DNA of 64,000 nt from Lachnospiraceae bacterium UBA3692 (GCA_002372815.1 DFIR01000023.1:24053-88052), one strand, 5' to 3'. Positions 32,770 through 41,209 are shown, counted from the first letter of the stretch. Numbers and translations: made by a program. The notes: generated by a model not told the origin, from the letters alone.

Positions 32770-33879
32770 TTACACATTAAACCTAAACAGGATCACGTCG
32801 CCGTCCTGGACGACGTATTCCTTGCCTTCGATGCCGACGAGGCCCTTCTCGCGGGCGGCGGCGAGGGAGCCTTCGCGGAGGAGAACTTCATAGTTGACAA
32901 CTTCGGCCTTGATGAAGCCGCGTTCGAAGTCGGTGTGGATCTTGCCGGCGGCCTGGGGGGCCTTGGTGCCGATCTTAATGGTCCAGGCGCGGCATTCGTC
33001 CTCACCGGCGGTGAGGAAGCTCATGAGGCCGAGGGTGTGGTAGCTGGCGCGGACGAGTTTCTCGAGGCCGGATTCGGAGAGGCCGAGGTCCTCGAGGAAC
33101 ATGGCCTTCTCCTCGTCGTCGAGCTCGGAGATCTCGGCTTCGATCTTGGCGCAGATGACGAAGACTTCGCTGCCGTTCTTCGCCGCATATTCGCGGACCT
33201 GGGCCACCTGGGCGTTGGAGGCGCCGTCGTCGGCCAGGTCGTCCTCGGAGACGTTGGCGGCGTAGATGACGGGCTTGGCGGTGAGGAGGTTGTAGCTGTC
33301 GAAGAGCTTGCGGTCGTCCTCTCCGTCCACGAGGCCGTCCGAAATCATGGTGCGGGCGAGCTTGCCGTCCTCCAGATGGGCCTTGATCTTCTCGAGGAGG
33401 GCCAGCTCCTTGCCGGCGGTCTTGTCCATGCGGGCGGTGCGGTTCACCTTGGAGATGCGGCGCTCGAGGACTTCGAGGTCGGCGAAGATGAGCTCCATCT
33501 CGATGGTCTCGATGTCGCGGACAGGATCCACGCTGCCATCCACGTGGACGACATTGTCGTCCTCAAAGCAGCGGACGACGTGGACGATGGCGTCCACCTC
33601 GCGGATGTTGGCCAGGAACTGGTTGCCGAGGCCCTCACCCTTGGAGGCGCCCTTGACGAGGCCCGCGATGTCCACGAACTCGATCACGGCGGGGGTCACT
33701 TTCTTGGTGTGATAGAGCTCGCCCAGCTGGCGGATGCGCTCGTCCGGCACCGGAACGATGCCCACGTTGGGGTCGATGGTGCAGAAGGGATAGTTCTCCG
33801 CCTGCGCCCCGGCCTTGGTCAGGGAATTGAAAAGAGTGCTTTTGCCCACGTTAGGGAGCCCCACGATGCCCAGCTTCAT
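32770..33879 (-). CDS. ychF: Obg-family ATPase YchF
   Basis: A 369-residue cytosolic P-loop NTPase that unusually hydrolyses ATP and associates with ribosomes; linked to redox response in E. coli. Features are the P-loop [12 protein letters not shown] at residues 7-18, [20 protein letters not shown] (switch II region), and an NxxE-type specificity loop in place of NKxD; the C-terminal TGS-like domain ends [15 protein letters not shown]. It is a single gene with its own promoter. Confidence 0.96.
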   Translation of the reverse strand: MKLGIVGLPNVGKSTLFNSLTKAGAQAENYPFCTIDPNVGIVPVPDERIRQLGELYHTKKVTPAVIEFVDIAGLVKGASKGEGLGNQFLANIREVDAIVHVVRCFEDDNVVHVDGSVDPVRDIETIEMELIFADLEVLERRISKVNRTARMDKTAGKELALLEKIKAHLEDGKLARTMISDGLVDGEDDRKLFDSYNLLTAKPVIYAANVSEDDLADDGASNAQVAQVREYAAKNGSEVFVICAKIEAEISELDDEEKAMFLEDLGLSESGLEKLVRASYHTLGLMSFLTAGEDECRAWTIKIGTKAPQAAGKIHTDFERGFIKAEVVNYEVLLREGSLAAAREKGLVGIEGKEYVVQDGDVILFRFNV

Positions 33880-33961
33880 ATAGTCTTCATCTCCTTAAAA
33901 ATGCTGTATACGAATCACTTTGCGGCTCTCTACCAGAAAAGAGCCTGCCAGAACGCCATAT

Positions 33962-33990
33962 ATTATAGCGTACCCAGACTCTTTTCTCAA
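33962..33990 (-). promoter_or_regulatory. ychF promoter
   Basis: TTGAGA (33985-33990, minus strand), 17 bases, TATAAT (33962-33967), about 80 bases before the start codon. Confidence 0.75.
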
Positions 33991-34110
33991 TCTCTTTCCA
34001 TTGTCGGTTCCGAGCAGATCTAAACAGGCAGGATGGCGCTGTCGGACAGGATGACACGCACTTTGACGAAACTGACGCGATGTGATCCGTTATTCTTCAT
34101 TGTATGTCTG

Positions 34111-34149
34111 AAAAAGGAACCCCCTGCCCAAACGGGCAGGGGTTCCTTT
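34111..34149 (-). terminator. Terminator after the GH3 remnant
   Basis: A 16-17 bp stem with one bulge (34113-34129 with 34134-34149), AAAC loop, and T5 on the minus strand. It probably ended the original glycosidase transcript. Confidence 0.8.
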
Positions 34150-34204
34150 GGGTATGTTGTAGATCGACCTTTTGGGAGGGGTAATCTTGCAACCGTAATT
34201 ATGC

Positions 34205-34475
34205 TTTCTTCTTTTTAAGTTAAGGAAGATCGCTGCCGCGAGCGCCTCCAGGGCGATCAGGACGACTGCGCTGGACGTTGTTCAGCAGGTAAGGGTTGGC
34301 CGTGCTGGGCTGTGTGCCGATGAAGTTGAAGGAGCTCATGACGGCCAGCGGCACGCCCTTGTAGTTCTTGACCGCGATCTCGAAGGACTTCAGGTAGATC
34401 TCACGGATCGCCTGCTCGGAGGCGTAGGTCAGCAGGAAGGCCAGTTGCTGTCGGGCCAGTCCGCGCCGCCGGGCA
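34205..34475 (-). pseudogene. Remnant of a family 3 glycoside hydrolase gene
   Basis: On the minus strand the frame encodes YASEQAIREIYLKSFEIAV and then AVMSSFNFIGTQPSTANPYLL, which is the GH3 beta-glucosidase region leading up to the nucleophile. The match stops at NNV and the frame changes into a hydrophobic VLIALEALAAAIFLNLK tail like a C-terminal membrane anchor, with a one-base shift near the end. About 90% of a GH3 gene is therefore missing: an internal deletion plus loss of the 5' part. No start codon or RBS remains. Confidence 0.7.
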
Positions 34476-34480
34476 GAGCT

Positions 34481-34774
34481 TCATGCCTCCGTATCCCGCA
34501 TCAATTCCCTGCAATACTTCAGTAAACGTTCTTTACTCTTCTCGTCTGCCCCCTTCAATTCCTTTATGATCTCGAAAAGTACCGGGTCGGCGTCTCGGAA
34601 TATCTGATAGGCCTGCGGGGCCGGATCGTCAGTCTGGCCGGTCAGATATTCCGGCGAGCTTCCCAGCTTCTGGGCCATGAACACAATGGTCTGATAGGAC
34701 GGCGTTCTCTCGGCAGATTCATAGCGCAGATAGCCCATTTTGGAAAGATCCAGCAGTCTGGCGGCCTCTGGTAG
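34481..34774 (-). pseudogene. Beheaded XRE-family HTH regulator
   Basis: The frame reads LPEAARLLDLSKMGYLRYES, then TPSYQTIVFMAQKLGSSPEYLTGQT, matching the second half of a Cro/C1-type HTH plus a C-terminal extension that ends RELMRDTEA. The first 12 or so residues of the HTH are lost at a junction near 34775, where unrelated sequence on the other strand begins. An ATG at 34738 gives an 85-residue frame, but it starts inside the recognition helix region, so a functional protein is unlikely. Confidence 0.65.
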
Positions 34775-34917
34775 GTGAGGGCGAGCCAGGCTATGAAACG
34801 ATCGAGCGTTTACGCAATGAAGAATATCTTAAGTGGAGGGAACGGATCAGTTCTATGGATATTGACACCATATATGACACCAAATATAATGACCCTAACA
34901 GGAGTTTCTATGTCTAA
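34771..34917 (+). pseudogene. 3' end of an unidentified gene upstream of hicA
   Basis: A plus-strand frame without a start codon runs for about 48 residues (GYETIERLRNEEYLKWRER, then SSMDIDTIYDTKYND) and stops at 34915-34917, eight bases into hicA. The overlap suggests it was translationally coupled to hicA before its 5' part was lost at the 34770 junction. The family is not recognised. Confidence 0.45.
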
Positions 34918-35161
34918 ATGGGAGAAGCTGCTTTTTAGAATTCATACATTGCCTAAAGATGTAAGATTCTCTGAACTGCAGAAAATACTGGAAGGGTACG
35001 GTTATACTATGCATGCTCCCACCGGTGGAGGCAGTCATTATACTTTTCGAAAAAGCGGAAAGAATCCGATTACAATTCCTGCTCATGATCCCATAAAACG
35101 CACGTATGTACTGATGGTGAAAGAAGTAATTGAGGAGGAAAACAAAAATGAAAACCCTTGA
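34910..35161 (+). CDS. hicA: HicA-type mRNA interferase toxin
   Basis: An 83-residue HicA toxin, a double-stranded-RNA-binding-fold RNase that cleaves mRNA in a translation-independent way. It shows FSELQKILEGYGYTMHAPTGG-like sequence leading to GGSHYTFRK with the catalytic histidine, then ITIPAHDPIKRTYV. The length fits the family. AGGAG precedes the ATG at 34910. It overlaps hicB by 14 bases. The region is clearly richer in A+T than the flanking genes, as expected for an acquired module. Confidence 0.92.
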   Translation: MSKWEKLLFRIHTLPKDVRFSELQKILEGYGYTMHAPTGGGSHYTFRKSGKNPITIPAHDPIKRTYVLMVKEVIEEENKNENP

Positions 35162-35513
35162 AGAGTATCTACGGCTGCCATATAGTCTTGAGATCCTTCC
35201 GGATCCTGACGGAACAGGGTATACCGCAAGGTTTCCGGAACTTCCCGGCTGCATAACAGTCGGATGCTCACTTGAGGAGACAGTTTCCAATGCTATGGAT
35301 GCAAAGGAGGAGTGGATCTGCGCAGCGCTTGAAGATGGATCTCCTGTCCCGGAACCAAACAAACGTGATGGCTATTCGGGACAATTCAAGCTCAGAATCC
35401 CTAAAAGCCTGCATCGTTCACTTGCGGAACGAGCCAGAGCGGAAGGCATCAGCATGAATCAGTATTGTCTCTATCTGTTGACCAAAAATAACACATTGGA
35501 GCATGCCCGTTGA
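35148..35513 (+). CDS. hicB: HicB-type antitoxin with a ribbon-helix-helix-like tail
   Basis: A 121-residue antitoxin that would bind and block HicA and repress the operon. The N-terminal HicB fold reads LPYSLEILPDPDGTGYTARF then PELPGCITVGCSLEETV; the C-terminal FKLRIPKSLHRSLAERARAEG and SMNQYCLYLLT is an Arc/ribbon-helix-helix-type DNA-binding segment. The start is the ATG at 35148 behind GAGGAGG. The toxin-first order with overlap is normal for hicAB. Confidence 0.92.
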   Translation: MKTLEEYLRLPYSLEILPDPDGTGYTARFPELPGCITVGCSLEETVSNAMDAKEEWICAALEDGSPVPEPNKRDGYSGQFKLRIPKSLHRSLAERARAEGISMNQYCLYLLTKNNTLEHAR

Positions 35514-35553
35514 CAGTCTTCAAGCTTCCGTCTCCTTTCCCAGGACCATAAAC

Positions 35554-35584
35554 AGAGACTGCCGCCACGCGGGCAGCAGTCTCT
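35554..35584. terminator. Hairpin between hicB and the FAD oxidase gene
   Basis: A 13-bp stem with one mismatch (35554-35566 with 35572-35584) between two convergent genes. T-tracts on both sides are short, so termination may be inefficient. Confidence 0.5.
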
Positions 35585-35606
35585 TCACTGTTTACCGGAT
35601 CTTCTC

Positions 35607-37619
35607 TTATCGGTTGATGCAGAACATGGTCACGGAGATGCGGGACAGCTCGACGCCGTCCTGGCTGCGGATGATCACCTCGCAGAGGCAGGAAGTGCGT
35701 CCGCGGCGGACGATCTGCGCCTCGCCGGTCAGTCTTCCGTCCGAGCCGTTTCGGATGAAGTGCACGCTCGCGTCCATGGTCACGTAGTCGCGGCCGTCCG
35801 CCCTGGCCAGTGTCAGGGACAGGATATCCGCCATCGTGAAGAAAAGGCTGCCGTGCACATAGCCTCTGGGATCCCTCTGCTGCGGCATGATCTTGACGCT
35901 CGCCGTGCAGTGCTCGATGTCCAGCTCGTCGATCTCGATGCCGTTGTAGAGCATGTAGGCGTTCTTCTCGGTCATGGACAGCGCGTAGGCCAGCTTCGGA
36001 TCCTGCGCGGGCTCCTTCTCCTTGAAGAGGGTCCCCTTGCCCAGCTGGTGGTCCGGGTCGAAGGCGAACCGCACCGCGGCCATCTCCTGGATGCCCCGGT
36101 CGCCGTACATGAGCGCCAGGAGCGGCGCCTTGATCTTGCCCGCGCCGTGCTCCGCGCAGACGGTGCCGCCGTAGGAAAGGATCACTTCCGCCCAGCGGGT
36201 GTACATCTCCTTGGCCCGGCGCATCTCGCCCATGCTGTGCGGGATCACGTTGACGTGGAGATGGTTGTCGCCGAAGTGGCCCCAGATGGCGTACTCGTAG
36301 CCGCCCTCCGCCAGGTCTCTCTCGTACATCTCCAGCACCTCGATGAAGTGCTCGTCCGGAAGAGCCATATCCGTGCCGGTCTTGGCGATGCCGGGGTGCT
36401 TGCGCTTGCGTGCGGCCACCCGCATGTTGACCGTCTCCGGCACCAGGTGGCGCATATCCAGCAGGCGGGCGCGGTCAGCGGCGGTCTCCGCCAGCCAGGT
36501 GTTCTCGGGATCTCCGCCGGCCTCCTCCATGGCGGCGATGACGGTGTCCGTCTCCTCCATGGCCTCGTCCTCGGAGTTTGCGTGGATCTCCAGATAGAGC
36601 ATGTAGTTGCAGCCGTCCGGGATCAGGAGCTCCTCTCCCTTCTGCTGGCGCACGATCTCGAGGGCATTCCTGTCCATGAATTCCACAGCCGCGACCCTGC
36701 TGCAGCTGCTCCGGATCTTCTCCGCGAACGAGACGGCCTGCTCCTGGGTCTCAAAGTAGCAGTTCAGTCCGTAGATCACGGCGGGCATGCGGATGGTCCG
36801 CAGTTCCAGCTCCGTGAAGACGCCGAAGGTGCCGTCGCTGCCGATCAGGAGGTCGATCAGGTCCATGTCATCCTTGACATAGTAGCCGGCAGCATTCTTG
36901 CAGCCGGGCATGCGGTAGGAAGGAAGATCTCCCTCGATGACGCGGCCGCCCTCTGTGGTCAGGGAGAAATGTCTGCCGGTCGCGAACCGCTCGCCGCGCC
37001 GCAGCGAGATGATATCGCCGTCAGAGAGCGCCAGGCGGACAGCTTCCACATAGCCGCGCATGGAGCTGTAGCTGTAGCTCTTGGAACCGGAGGAATTGCA
37101 GGCGGCCATACCGCCGATCGACGCGGTGCTCTCCGTCGGATCCGGCGGGAAATAGCACTCCGGCATGGAGCGGAAGGTCTCGAAAGCCGCCAGGGAGGCC
37201 TCATCCCAGTCATCGCGGGGGAAATCCCTGGTCGCCAGATATTTGCGCAGGTTGTAGAGCGTGAGGCCCGGCTGGACGCGCACGTAGACCGTAGGCTCGT
37301 CCGGATCGGTGCGGTAGCGGCAGCGTGTGTCCCTGGTGAGTCCCTGGGTGCCGATCCGCATGCCGAGGACCCGGGTCATCTTCTCCACATTCAGGATGTG
37401 GCCTTCCTCGGGAACAGCTGCCGCTGCCAGACCGGTGCGGTTGCCCTGGATCGTCACGGAAATGTTCTCCTCCCGCATTCTTCGAAGGATCTCCCGGACT
37501 TCCTCCTCGGTCGTGGGAAAAGAGATGCTCTGTGCCGCACCTACCTGTCTGCTCTCGTCGTGCAGATATTCCTGATATTCATCCACCATCGGGCGGACCA
37601 GATTTCTTACGCCGCTCAT
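35607..37619 (-). CDS. FAD-linked oxidase (GlcD/D-lactate dehydrogenase type) fused to a hotdog thioesterase
   Basis: A 670-residue fusion. Residues 1 to about 530 form a VAO-type flavoprotein: FAD-binding PCMH domain (ISVTIQGNRTGLAAAAVP, SIGGMAACNSSGSKSY) and the C-terminal cap with AIWGHFGDNHLHVNVIPH and CAEHGAGKIKAPLL, as in D-lactate or glycolate oxidases. Residues about 545-670 are a complete PaaI-type hotdog domain (DPRGYVHGSLFFTMADILS, then VTMDASVHFIRN). The frame is continuous with no stop between them. The ATG has AGGAGG upstream and a near-consensus promoter at 37701. Thioesterase and oxidase together suggest a hydroxyacyl or acyl-CoA linked pathway; the substrate is unknown. Confidence 0.9.
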   Translation of the reverse strand: MSGVRNLVRPMVDEYQEYLHDESRQVGAAQSISFPTTEEEVREILRRMREENISVTIQGNRTGLAAAAVPEEGHILNVEKMTRVLGMRIGTQGLTRDTRCRYRTDPDEPTVYVRVQPGLTLYNLRKYLATRDFPRDDWDEASLAAFETFRSMPECYFPPDPTESTASIGGMAACNSSGSKSYSYSSMRGYVEAVRLALSDGDIISLRRGERFATGRHFSLTTEGGRVIEGDLPSYRMPGCKNAAGYYVKDDMDLIDLLIGSDGTFGVFTELELRTIRMPAVIYGLNCYFETQEQAVSFAEKIRSSCSRVAAVEFMDRNALEIVRQQKGEELLIPDGCNYMLYLEIHANSEDEAMEETDTVIAAMEEAGGDPENTWLAETAADRARLLDMRHLVPETVNMRVAARKRKHPGIAKTGTDMALPDEHFIEVLEMYERDLAEGGYEYAIWGHFGDNHLHVNVIPHSMGEMRRAKEMYTRWAEVILSYGGTVCAEHGAGKIKAPLLALMYGDRGIQEMAAVRFAFDPDHQLGKGTLFKEKEPAQDPKLAYALSMTEKNAYMLYNGIEIDELDIEHCTASVKIMPQQRDPRGYVHGSLFFTMADILSLTLARADGRDYVTMDASVHFIRNGSDGRLTGEAQIVRRGRTSCLCEVIIRSQDGVELSRISVTMFCINR

Positions 37620-37696
37620 AATCGTTCCTCCTGACTCCTGAAACGCGGCGCCCGCTGCGCAGGCTTCCGTTCTGCTGTCTGTACTGCGTGTTATTT

Positions 37697-37708
37697 TGTA
37701 ATATTACA
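37697..37708. promoter_or_regulatory. 12-base perfect palindrome over the -10 box of the oxidase promoter
   Basis: TGTAATATTACA is a perfect dyad covering the -10 hexamer, the usual place for a repressor site. The regulator is not identified. Confidence 0.5.
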
Positions 37709-37729
37709 CTTAAGAAGCGGCCATGTCAA
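37701..37729 (-). promoter_or_regulatory. Promoter of the oxidase-thioesterase gene
   Basis: TTGACA (37724-37729, minus strand), exactly 17 bases, TAATAT (37701-37706), about 80 bases before the ATG. Confidence 0.8.
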
Positions 37730-37736
37730 AGAAGTC

Positions 37737-37769
37737 AGAAAAAAAGGCAGCGGCTTTTACGCCGCTGCC
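37737..37769 (-). terminator. Terminator of the GG-leader SH3 gene
   Basis: On the minus strand a 9-bp GGCAGCGGC/GCCGCTGCC stem with a six-base loop is followed by seven T. Confidence 0.9.
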
Positions 37770-37791
37770 CGGGTTGTACCCCGCTTGCCGA

Positions 37792-38112
37792 TCAATATTT
37801 GACTTTCTTCTTCACGAGGAAGCTGTCGTTGACCCAGCCGCTCTTGTTGAGCTTCGGAGACCAGACCCACACATAGCTCGCGCCGTTCTCGTTGCCGGAG
37901 CCGTTGCCGATGATCTGGACATCATCGCCGTTGTAGAGCTTGCCGATCTCGTTGTTGTAGTTATAGGAAGGATCGCTTCTGAGAGCGAGCCATCCGGTCT
38001 TCAGATTCGCGACCTCCATCCAAGGGCCTTCATCCAGTCCGACCTTGCCGTTCACGCCGCCTGCGACTTCCTTCAGCTCTTCTTCTGTGATCTTCTTGAG
38101 TTCTTCTGCCAT
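37792..38112 (-). CDS. Small SH3-domain protein with a double-glycine export leader
   Basis: A 106-residue protein. Residues 1-19 read MAEELKKITEEELKEVAGG, the pattern of bacteriocin-type leaders cut after Gly-Gly by C39-peptidase ABC exporters. The remaining 87 residues form one bacterial SH3 domain (TGWLALRSDPSYNYNNEIG, then GDDVQIIGNG and WVWSPKLNKSGWVNDSFLV). The cargo has no cysteine and no lantibiotic-like Ser/Thr/Cys pattern. AAGGAG precedes the ATG; promoter and terminator mark it as monocistronic. No exporter is nearby. Bacterial SH3 domains often bind cell wall peptides, so a secreted wall-binding or signalling peptide is plausible. Confidence 0.8.
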   Translation of the reverse strand: MAEELKKITEEELKEVAGGVNGKVGLDEGPWMEVANLKTGWLALRSDPSYNYNNEIGKLYNGDDVQIIGNGSGNENGASYVWVWSPKLNKSGWVNDSFLVKKKVKY

Positions 38113-38192
38113 GGTATTCGCTCCTTTTCTTTGAACTGGTATGGCTTTGCTGATGTCGGCGGAAGTTTGCCATCTCCCTTCAGCCTGATTAG

Positions 38193-38221
38193 ATTATACA
38201 ATGACTTAAACGGTTTTTAAA
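38193..38221 (-). promoter_or_regulatory. Likely promoter of the GG-leader SH3 gene
   Basis: TATAAT (38193-38198, minus strand) with TTTAAA 17 bases upstream (38216-38221). Confidence 0.55.
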
Positions 38222-38294
38222 GGTGCTGTGACAGAAGAATAGAGGCCTGATAACCTGCGGTCCGGGCAATTTCCGGAAGAAAAGCCCGCAGAGA

Positions 38295-38323
38295 TTGAAC
38301 CGCCGGCCATTTCCGATTATAAT
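38295..38323 (+). promoter_or_regulatory. degV-family gene promoter
   Basis: TTGAAC (38295-38300), 17 bases, TATAAT (38318-38323), 42 bases before the ATG. Confidence 0.75.
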
Positions 38324-38365
38324 GGCAGATACTGAATGTCAAATGAAGAATGGAGGAATCGGATC

Positions 38366-39229
38366 ATGTCTTTTGCCGTATTTGCGGACGGCAGCGCCAA
38401 TCTGCCCGCCGGGATGCTGGAAGGGATCTCCCTGCTCCCCTGTGAATATACGATCGACGGAAAGCCGCAGACATATTGGGGGGACGTGGATCATTTTGAC
38501 GCGCATGCCTTTTATGAAGGGCTGCGCAGCGGCCGGGTCGTCCGGACGAGCCTGCTCAACACCCAGCTCTTTCTGTCACAGTTCACCCCGGTCCTGGAGA
38601 AGGGACTGGATATCATCTACATCTCCATGAGCTCCGGGATCAGCGGGACCTACAACGCCGCCAGGATCGCCGCGCAGGAGCTGATGGAGCAGTTCAGCGG
38701 CCGCTATGTCCATATCGTGGACTCCCTCGGGTGCGGATTCGGCAACGGCCTGCTCGCCGTGCAGGCGGCGCAGCTGAGCCGTGAGGATATGAGTGCCAGG
38801 GAAGCCGCGAAGATCCTGGACGCGGATGTCCCGCATATCTGCCAGTATTTTACCGTGGATGACCTGAACTTCCTTAAACGGACCGGCCGCGTCAGCGGCA
38901 TGACCGCCGCCATCGGCACGATCCTCGGCATCAAGCCGATCCTGTTCGGGGACAGCACCGGCCACATCATTTCCTGCGCGAAAGTCCGCGGGCGCCGCAA
39001 GTCCATCGAAGCCCTCGCGAACAAGTACGCGGAGAAGCGGCAGGATCTCCCCCGCCAGCAGATCTGCATCTCGCACGGCGACTGTCCGGAGGACGCCGGC
39101 CTTCTGGCCTCCCTGATCCGGAAGATCACGCCGGAAGTGCCGATCACGATCTGCCAGCACGAGCCTTTCTCCGGCGCCCACGTCGGGCCGGGAATGCTGG
39201 GGCTCTTCTTCCGCGGCGTGGAGAGGTAG
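38366..39229 (+). CDS. DegV-family fatty-acid-binding protein
   Basis: A 287-residue DegV/FakB-type protein, which binds a fatty acid and presents it to the kinase FakA. It shows the N-terminal FAVFADGSANLP, SMSSGISGTYNAARIAA in the lipid-binding region, VDSLGCGFGNGLLA and the RTGRVSGMTAAIGTILGIKPIL segment. GGAGG lies eight bases before the ATG at 38366. It is a single gene; which FakA partner it serves is not visible here. Confidence 0.92.
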   Translation: MSFAVFADGSANLPAGMLEGISLLPCEYTIDGKPQTYWGDVDHFDAHAFYEGLRSGRVVRTSLLNTQLFLSQFTPVLEKGLDIIYISMSSGISGTYNAARIAAQELMEQFSGRYVHIVDSLGCGFGNGLLAVQAAQLSREDMSAREAAKILDADVPHICQYFTVDDLNFLKRTGRVSGMTAAIGTILGIKPILFGDSTGHIISCAKVRGRRKSIEALANKYAEKRQDLPRQQICISHGDCPEDAGLLASLIRKITPEVPITICQHEPFSGAHVGPGMLGLFFRGVER

Positions 39230-39236
39230 GCGCCTC

Positions 39237-40160
39237 TCACGTCCCGTCTTCCAGAAGCCTCTCTTTCAGCTTCTGCACGATCTCGGAGAAATCCCGGTGC
39301 TGCAGATCCGGAAACGCTCTCAGGAGCCGTCCGTAGCCGAACACCTTGTGTGTCTTCAGGCTGCCGTACAGCTCGTCGATCCGGGCCTGCAGCGCTTCTG
39401 CTCTCTCGCCGGCCTTCTCCTGCAAGGCCCCCGCTCTCTCCTGAAGGGCATCCGTCCTCGCTTCCACGGCATCCTTCAGTTCCGCTCTTCCGAGTGCCGC
39501 CTGCACGCGGACTTCCCCGATCTTCTGCGCCGTGGCGAGGCTCCTCGTCCCGACGTTCTCGCTCAGCCTGTCGCTCACGATGCGCAGGCCCGCCTGCATC
39601 TGGTCCAGACTGCGAAGTTTCTTATTAAATCCTATGATGATCGCGACCGTCACGACAAGGTCCGAAAAATAAAGCGCGTAGCATACCCCCAGGACGATCC
39701 ATCCCCAGCGCTCGGGAATATGCGAGACCGCGCGGTGGTCGATGTATGCCTGGAAGATCCTCACGACCAGGAGGACGGCGATCCCCCAGAGGAGCGAGAA
39801 CTGCAGGCAGATGTATCCGCGGAAATTGAACGGTCTCGAGGAATAGTCCCACCACCGGGCGTGAAACAGTATGTCCAGAAGCCAACCCGCCAGCAGCTCC
39901 ACCGCCGTCGCCAGCAGCATGCCGAAGAGGAAGATCTCCAGGTCATTCAGGTCCCTGCCGTTCTCCCTCATGAATCCGACGAAAGAGAACACCGCCAGGA
40001 TCCCGAATCCGTAGACCGGGCACACCGGGCCGTTCAGGAAGCCGCGGTTGATCACCCTGCCCTTCGAGACCGCCTGGTAGACCACTTCCGTCATCCACCC
40101 CAGAAACGAGTAGATCAGGAAATACCAGCAGATCTGGTAGTATGTCATTCCGAAGATCAT
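39237..40160 (-). CDS. CmpB-type putative ABC transporter permease with a C-terminal coiled coil
   Basis: A 307-residue membrane protein of the family labelled ABC_trans_CmpB, common in Clostridia and of unproven function. Five hydrophobic helices fill residues 1-195 (YYQICWYFLIYSFLGWMTE, NRGFLNGPVCPVYGFG, AVELLAGWLLDILF); about 100 residues of charged, Ala/Glu-rich helix follow (RTDALQERAGALQEKAGERA), probably a cytoplasmic coiled coil. The ATG at 40158-40160 has AGGAGG upstream. Despite the family name no ATPase partner is adjacent. Convergent with degV, divergent from yihY. Confidence 0.82.
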   Translation of the reverse strand: MIFGMTYYQICWYFLIYSFLGWMTEVVYQAVSKGRVINRGFLNGPVCPVYGFGILAVFSFVGFMRENGRDLNDLEIFLFGMLLATAVELLAGWLLDILFHARWWDYSSRPFNFRGYICLQFSLLWGIAVLLVVRIFQAYIDHRAVSHIPERWGWIVLGVCYALYFSDLVVTVAIIIGFNKKLRSLDQMQAGLRIVSDRLSENVGTRSLATAQKIGEVRVQAALGRAELKDAVEARTDALQERAGALQEKAGERAEALQARIDELYGSLKTHKVFGYGRLLRAFPDLQHRDFSEIVQKLKERLLEDGT

Positions 40161-40273
40161 GTGTCCACACCTCCTGTTGTACGAACATGCTGTCATTATA
40201 GCACACACGGTCTGTTCCCTGTGATATACTGATAAGCAATCAGAATGAACAGAGAACGGAAAGGAGACGGGCG

Positions 40274-41209
40274 ATGCCGGAAGGAACGGGACAGAGATCT
40301 GCCGCCGACGTGCGGAGACGTGTGCTGTATGAGGGAAGGGATTTCGCGACACAGATGTCGCAGCGCGGGATCTCCACATGCGCTTCCAGTGTGGCCTTCT
40401 TCTTCTTTCTCTCCCTGATCCCGCTGGTGATCGTGCTGTCGACGGTCCTGCCGCTTCTCGGCTTTGAGGAACAGATGATGGTCCGGGCGGTGACCGCCGT
40501 GACCCCGGACATGGTCGACGGACTGGTGACGCGGATCCTGCATGAAGCCTACAATGCCGGCGGCCGGGTCCTCCCGACGTCCCTGCTCATGCTGCTGTGG
40601 GCTTCCGCGGCGGGCATGCTCGCGCTGATCCGGGGGCTCAACATCGTGTACGGCGCGGAGGAGCGCCGGAACTTCCTCGTCCTCACGCTTCTCTCGATCT
40701 TCTATACCGTCATGCTGCTGGTCCTCTTCATCAGCATGATGTATTTCGCCGTGTTCACCCGGTCGATCCGGGTATTTCTCTATAATATCATCTCCGAGAA
40801 GGACGCCGCCTATTACGGGGTGGAGCAGCTCCGCTACCGGATCGTCTTCCTGCTGTCGGTAGTGATCTTCATGCTGATGTACCGGTTCTTCCCCGCCGGA
40901 AAGCGGTATTTCATGGCGCAGCTCCCCGGGGCGCTCTTCACCTCCCTGGGCTTCCTTGTCTTCTCCTGGCTCTTCTCGATCTACATGAGCGGCGCGAACC
41001 GCTACACACTCTTCTACGGGAGCCTCACCGCTACCGCGATCTTCTTGTTCTGGCTCTACTGCTGCTTCTATATCTTCCTGGTGGGCGCCTATATCAACCA
41101 GTACTTTGAGGAATCCCTGCGCATGCTGCATCAGTGGCTGCGGGAACGTTCCAGGAAGAAGAAAGAGGGTCCTGCCCCGGAGGATCCCTTCACTGGCGAA
41201 GACAGATGA
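40274..41209 (+). CDS. YihY/BrkB-family membrane protein
   Basis: A 311-residue protein with six membrane helices, of the YihY (formerly RNase BN) family whose molecular function is not settled. Typical segments are CASSVAFFFFLSLIPL, the LWASAAGMLALIRGLN turn, PGALFTSLGFLVFSWLFSIY and GSLTATAIFLFWLYCCFYIF. AGGAG precedes the ATG. The C-terminal basic tail is cytosolic. Its last 20 bases overlap the convergent pgeF gene. Confidence 0.9.
   Translation: MPEGTGQRSAADVRRRVLYEGRDFATQMSQRGISTCASSVAFFFFLSLIPLVIVLSTVLPLLGFEEQMMVRAVTAVTPDMVDGLVTRILHEAYNAGGRVLPTSLLMLLWASAAGMLALIRGLNIVYGAEERRNFLVLTLLSIFYTVMLLVLFISMMYFAVFTRSIRVFLYNIISEKDAAYYGVEQLRYRIVFLLSVVIFMLMYRFFPAGKRYFMAQLPGALFTSLGFLVFSWLFSIYMSGANRYTLFYGSLTATAIFLFWLYCCFYIFLVGAYINQYFEESLRMLHQWLRERSRKKKEGPAPEDPFTGEDR

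Larger units (their letters stand above)
33880..34204. other. Intergenic region upstream of ychF
   Basis: About 325 bases without an intact gene. It holds the ychF promoter (33962-33990) and a strong hairpin terminator (34111-34149). The remainder shows no coding pattern or repeat that I can identify. Confidence 0.6.
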
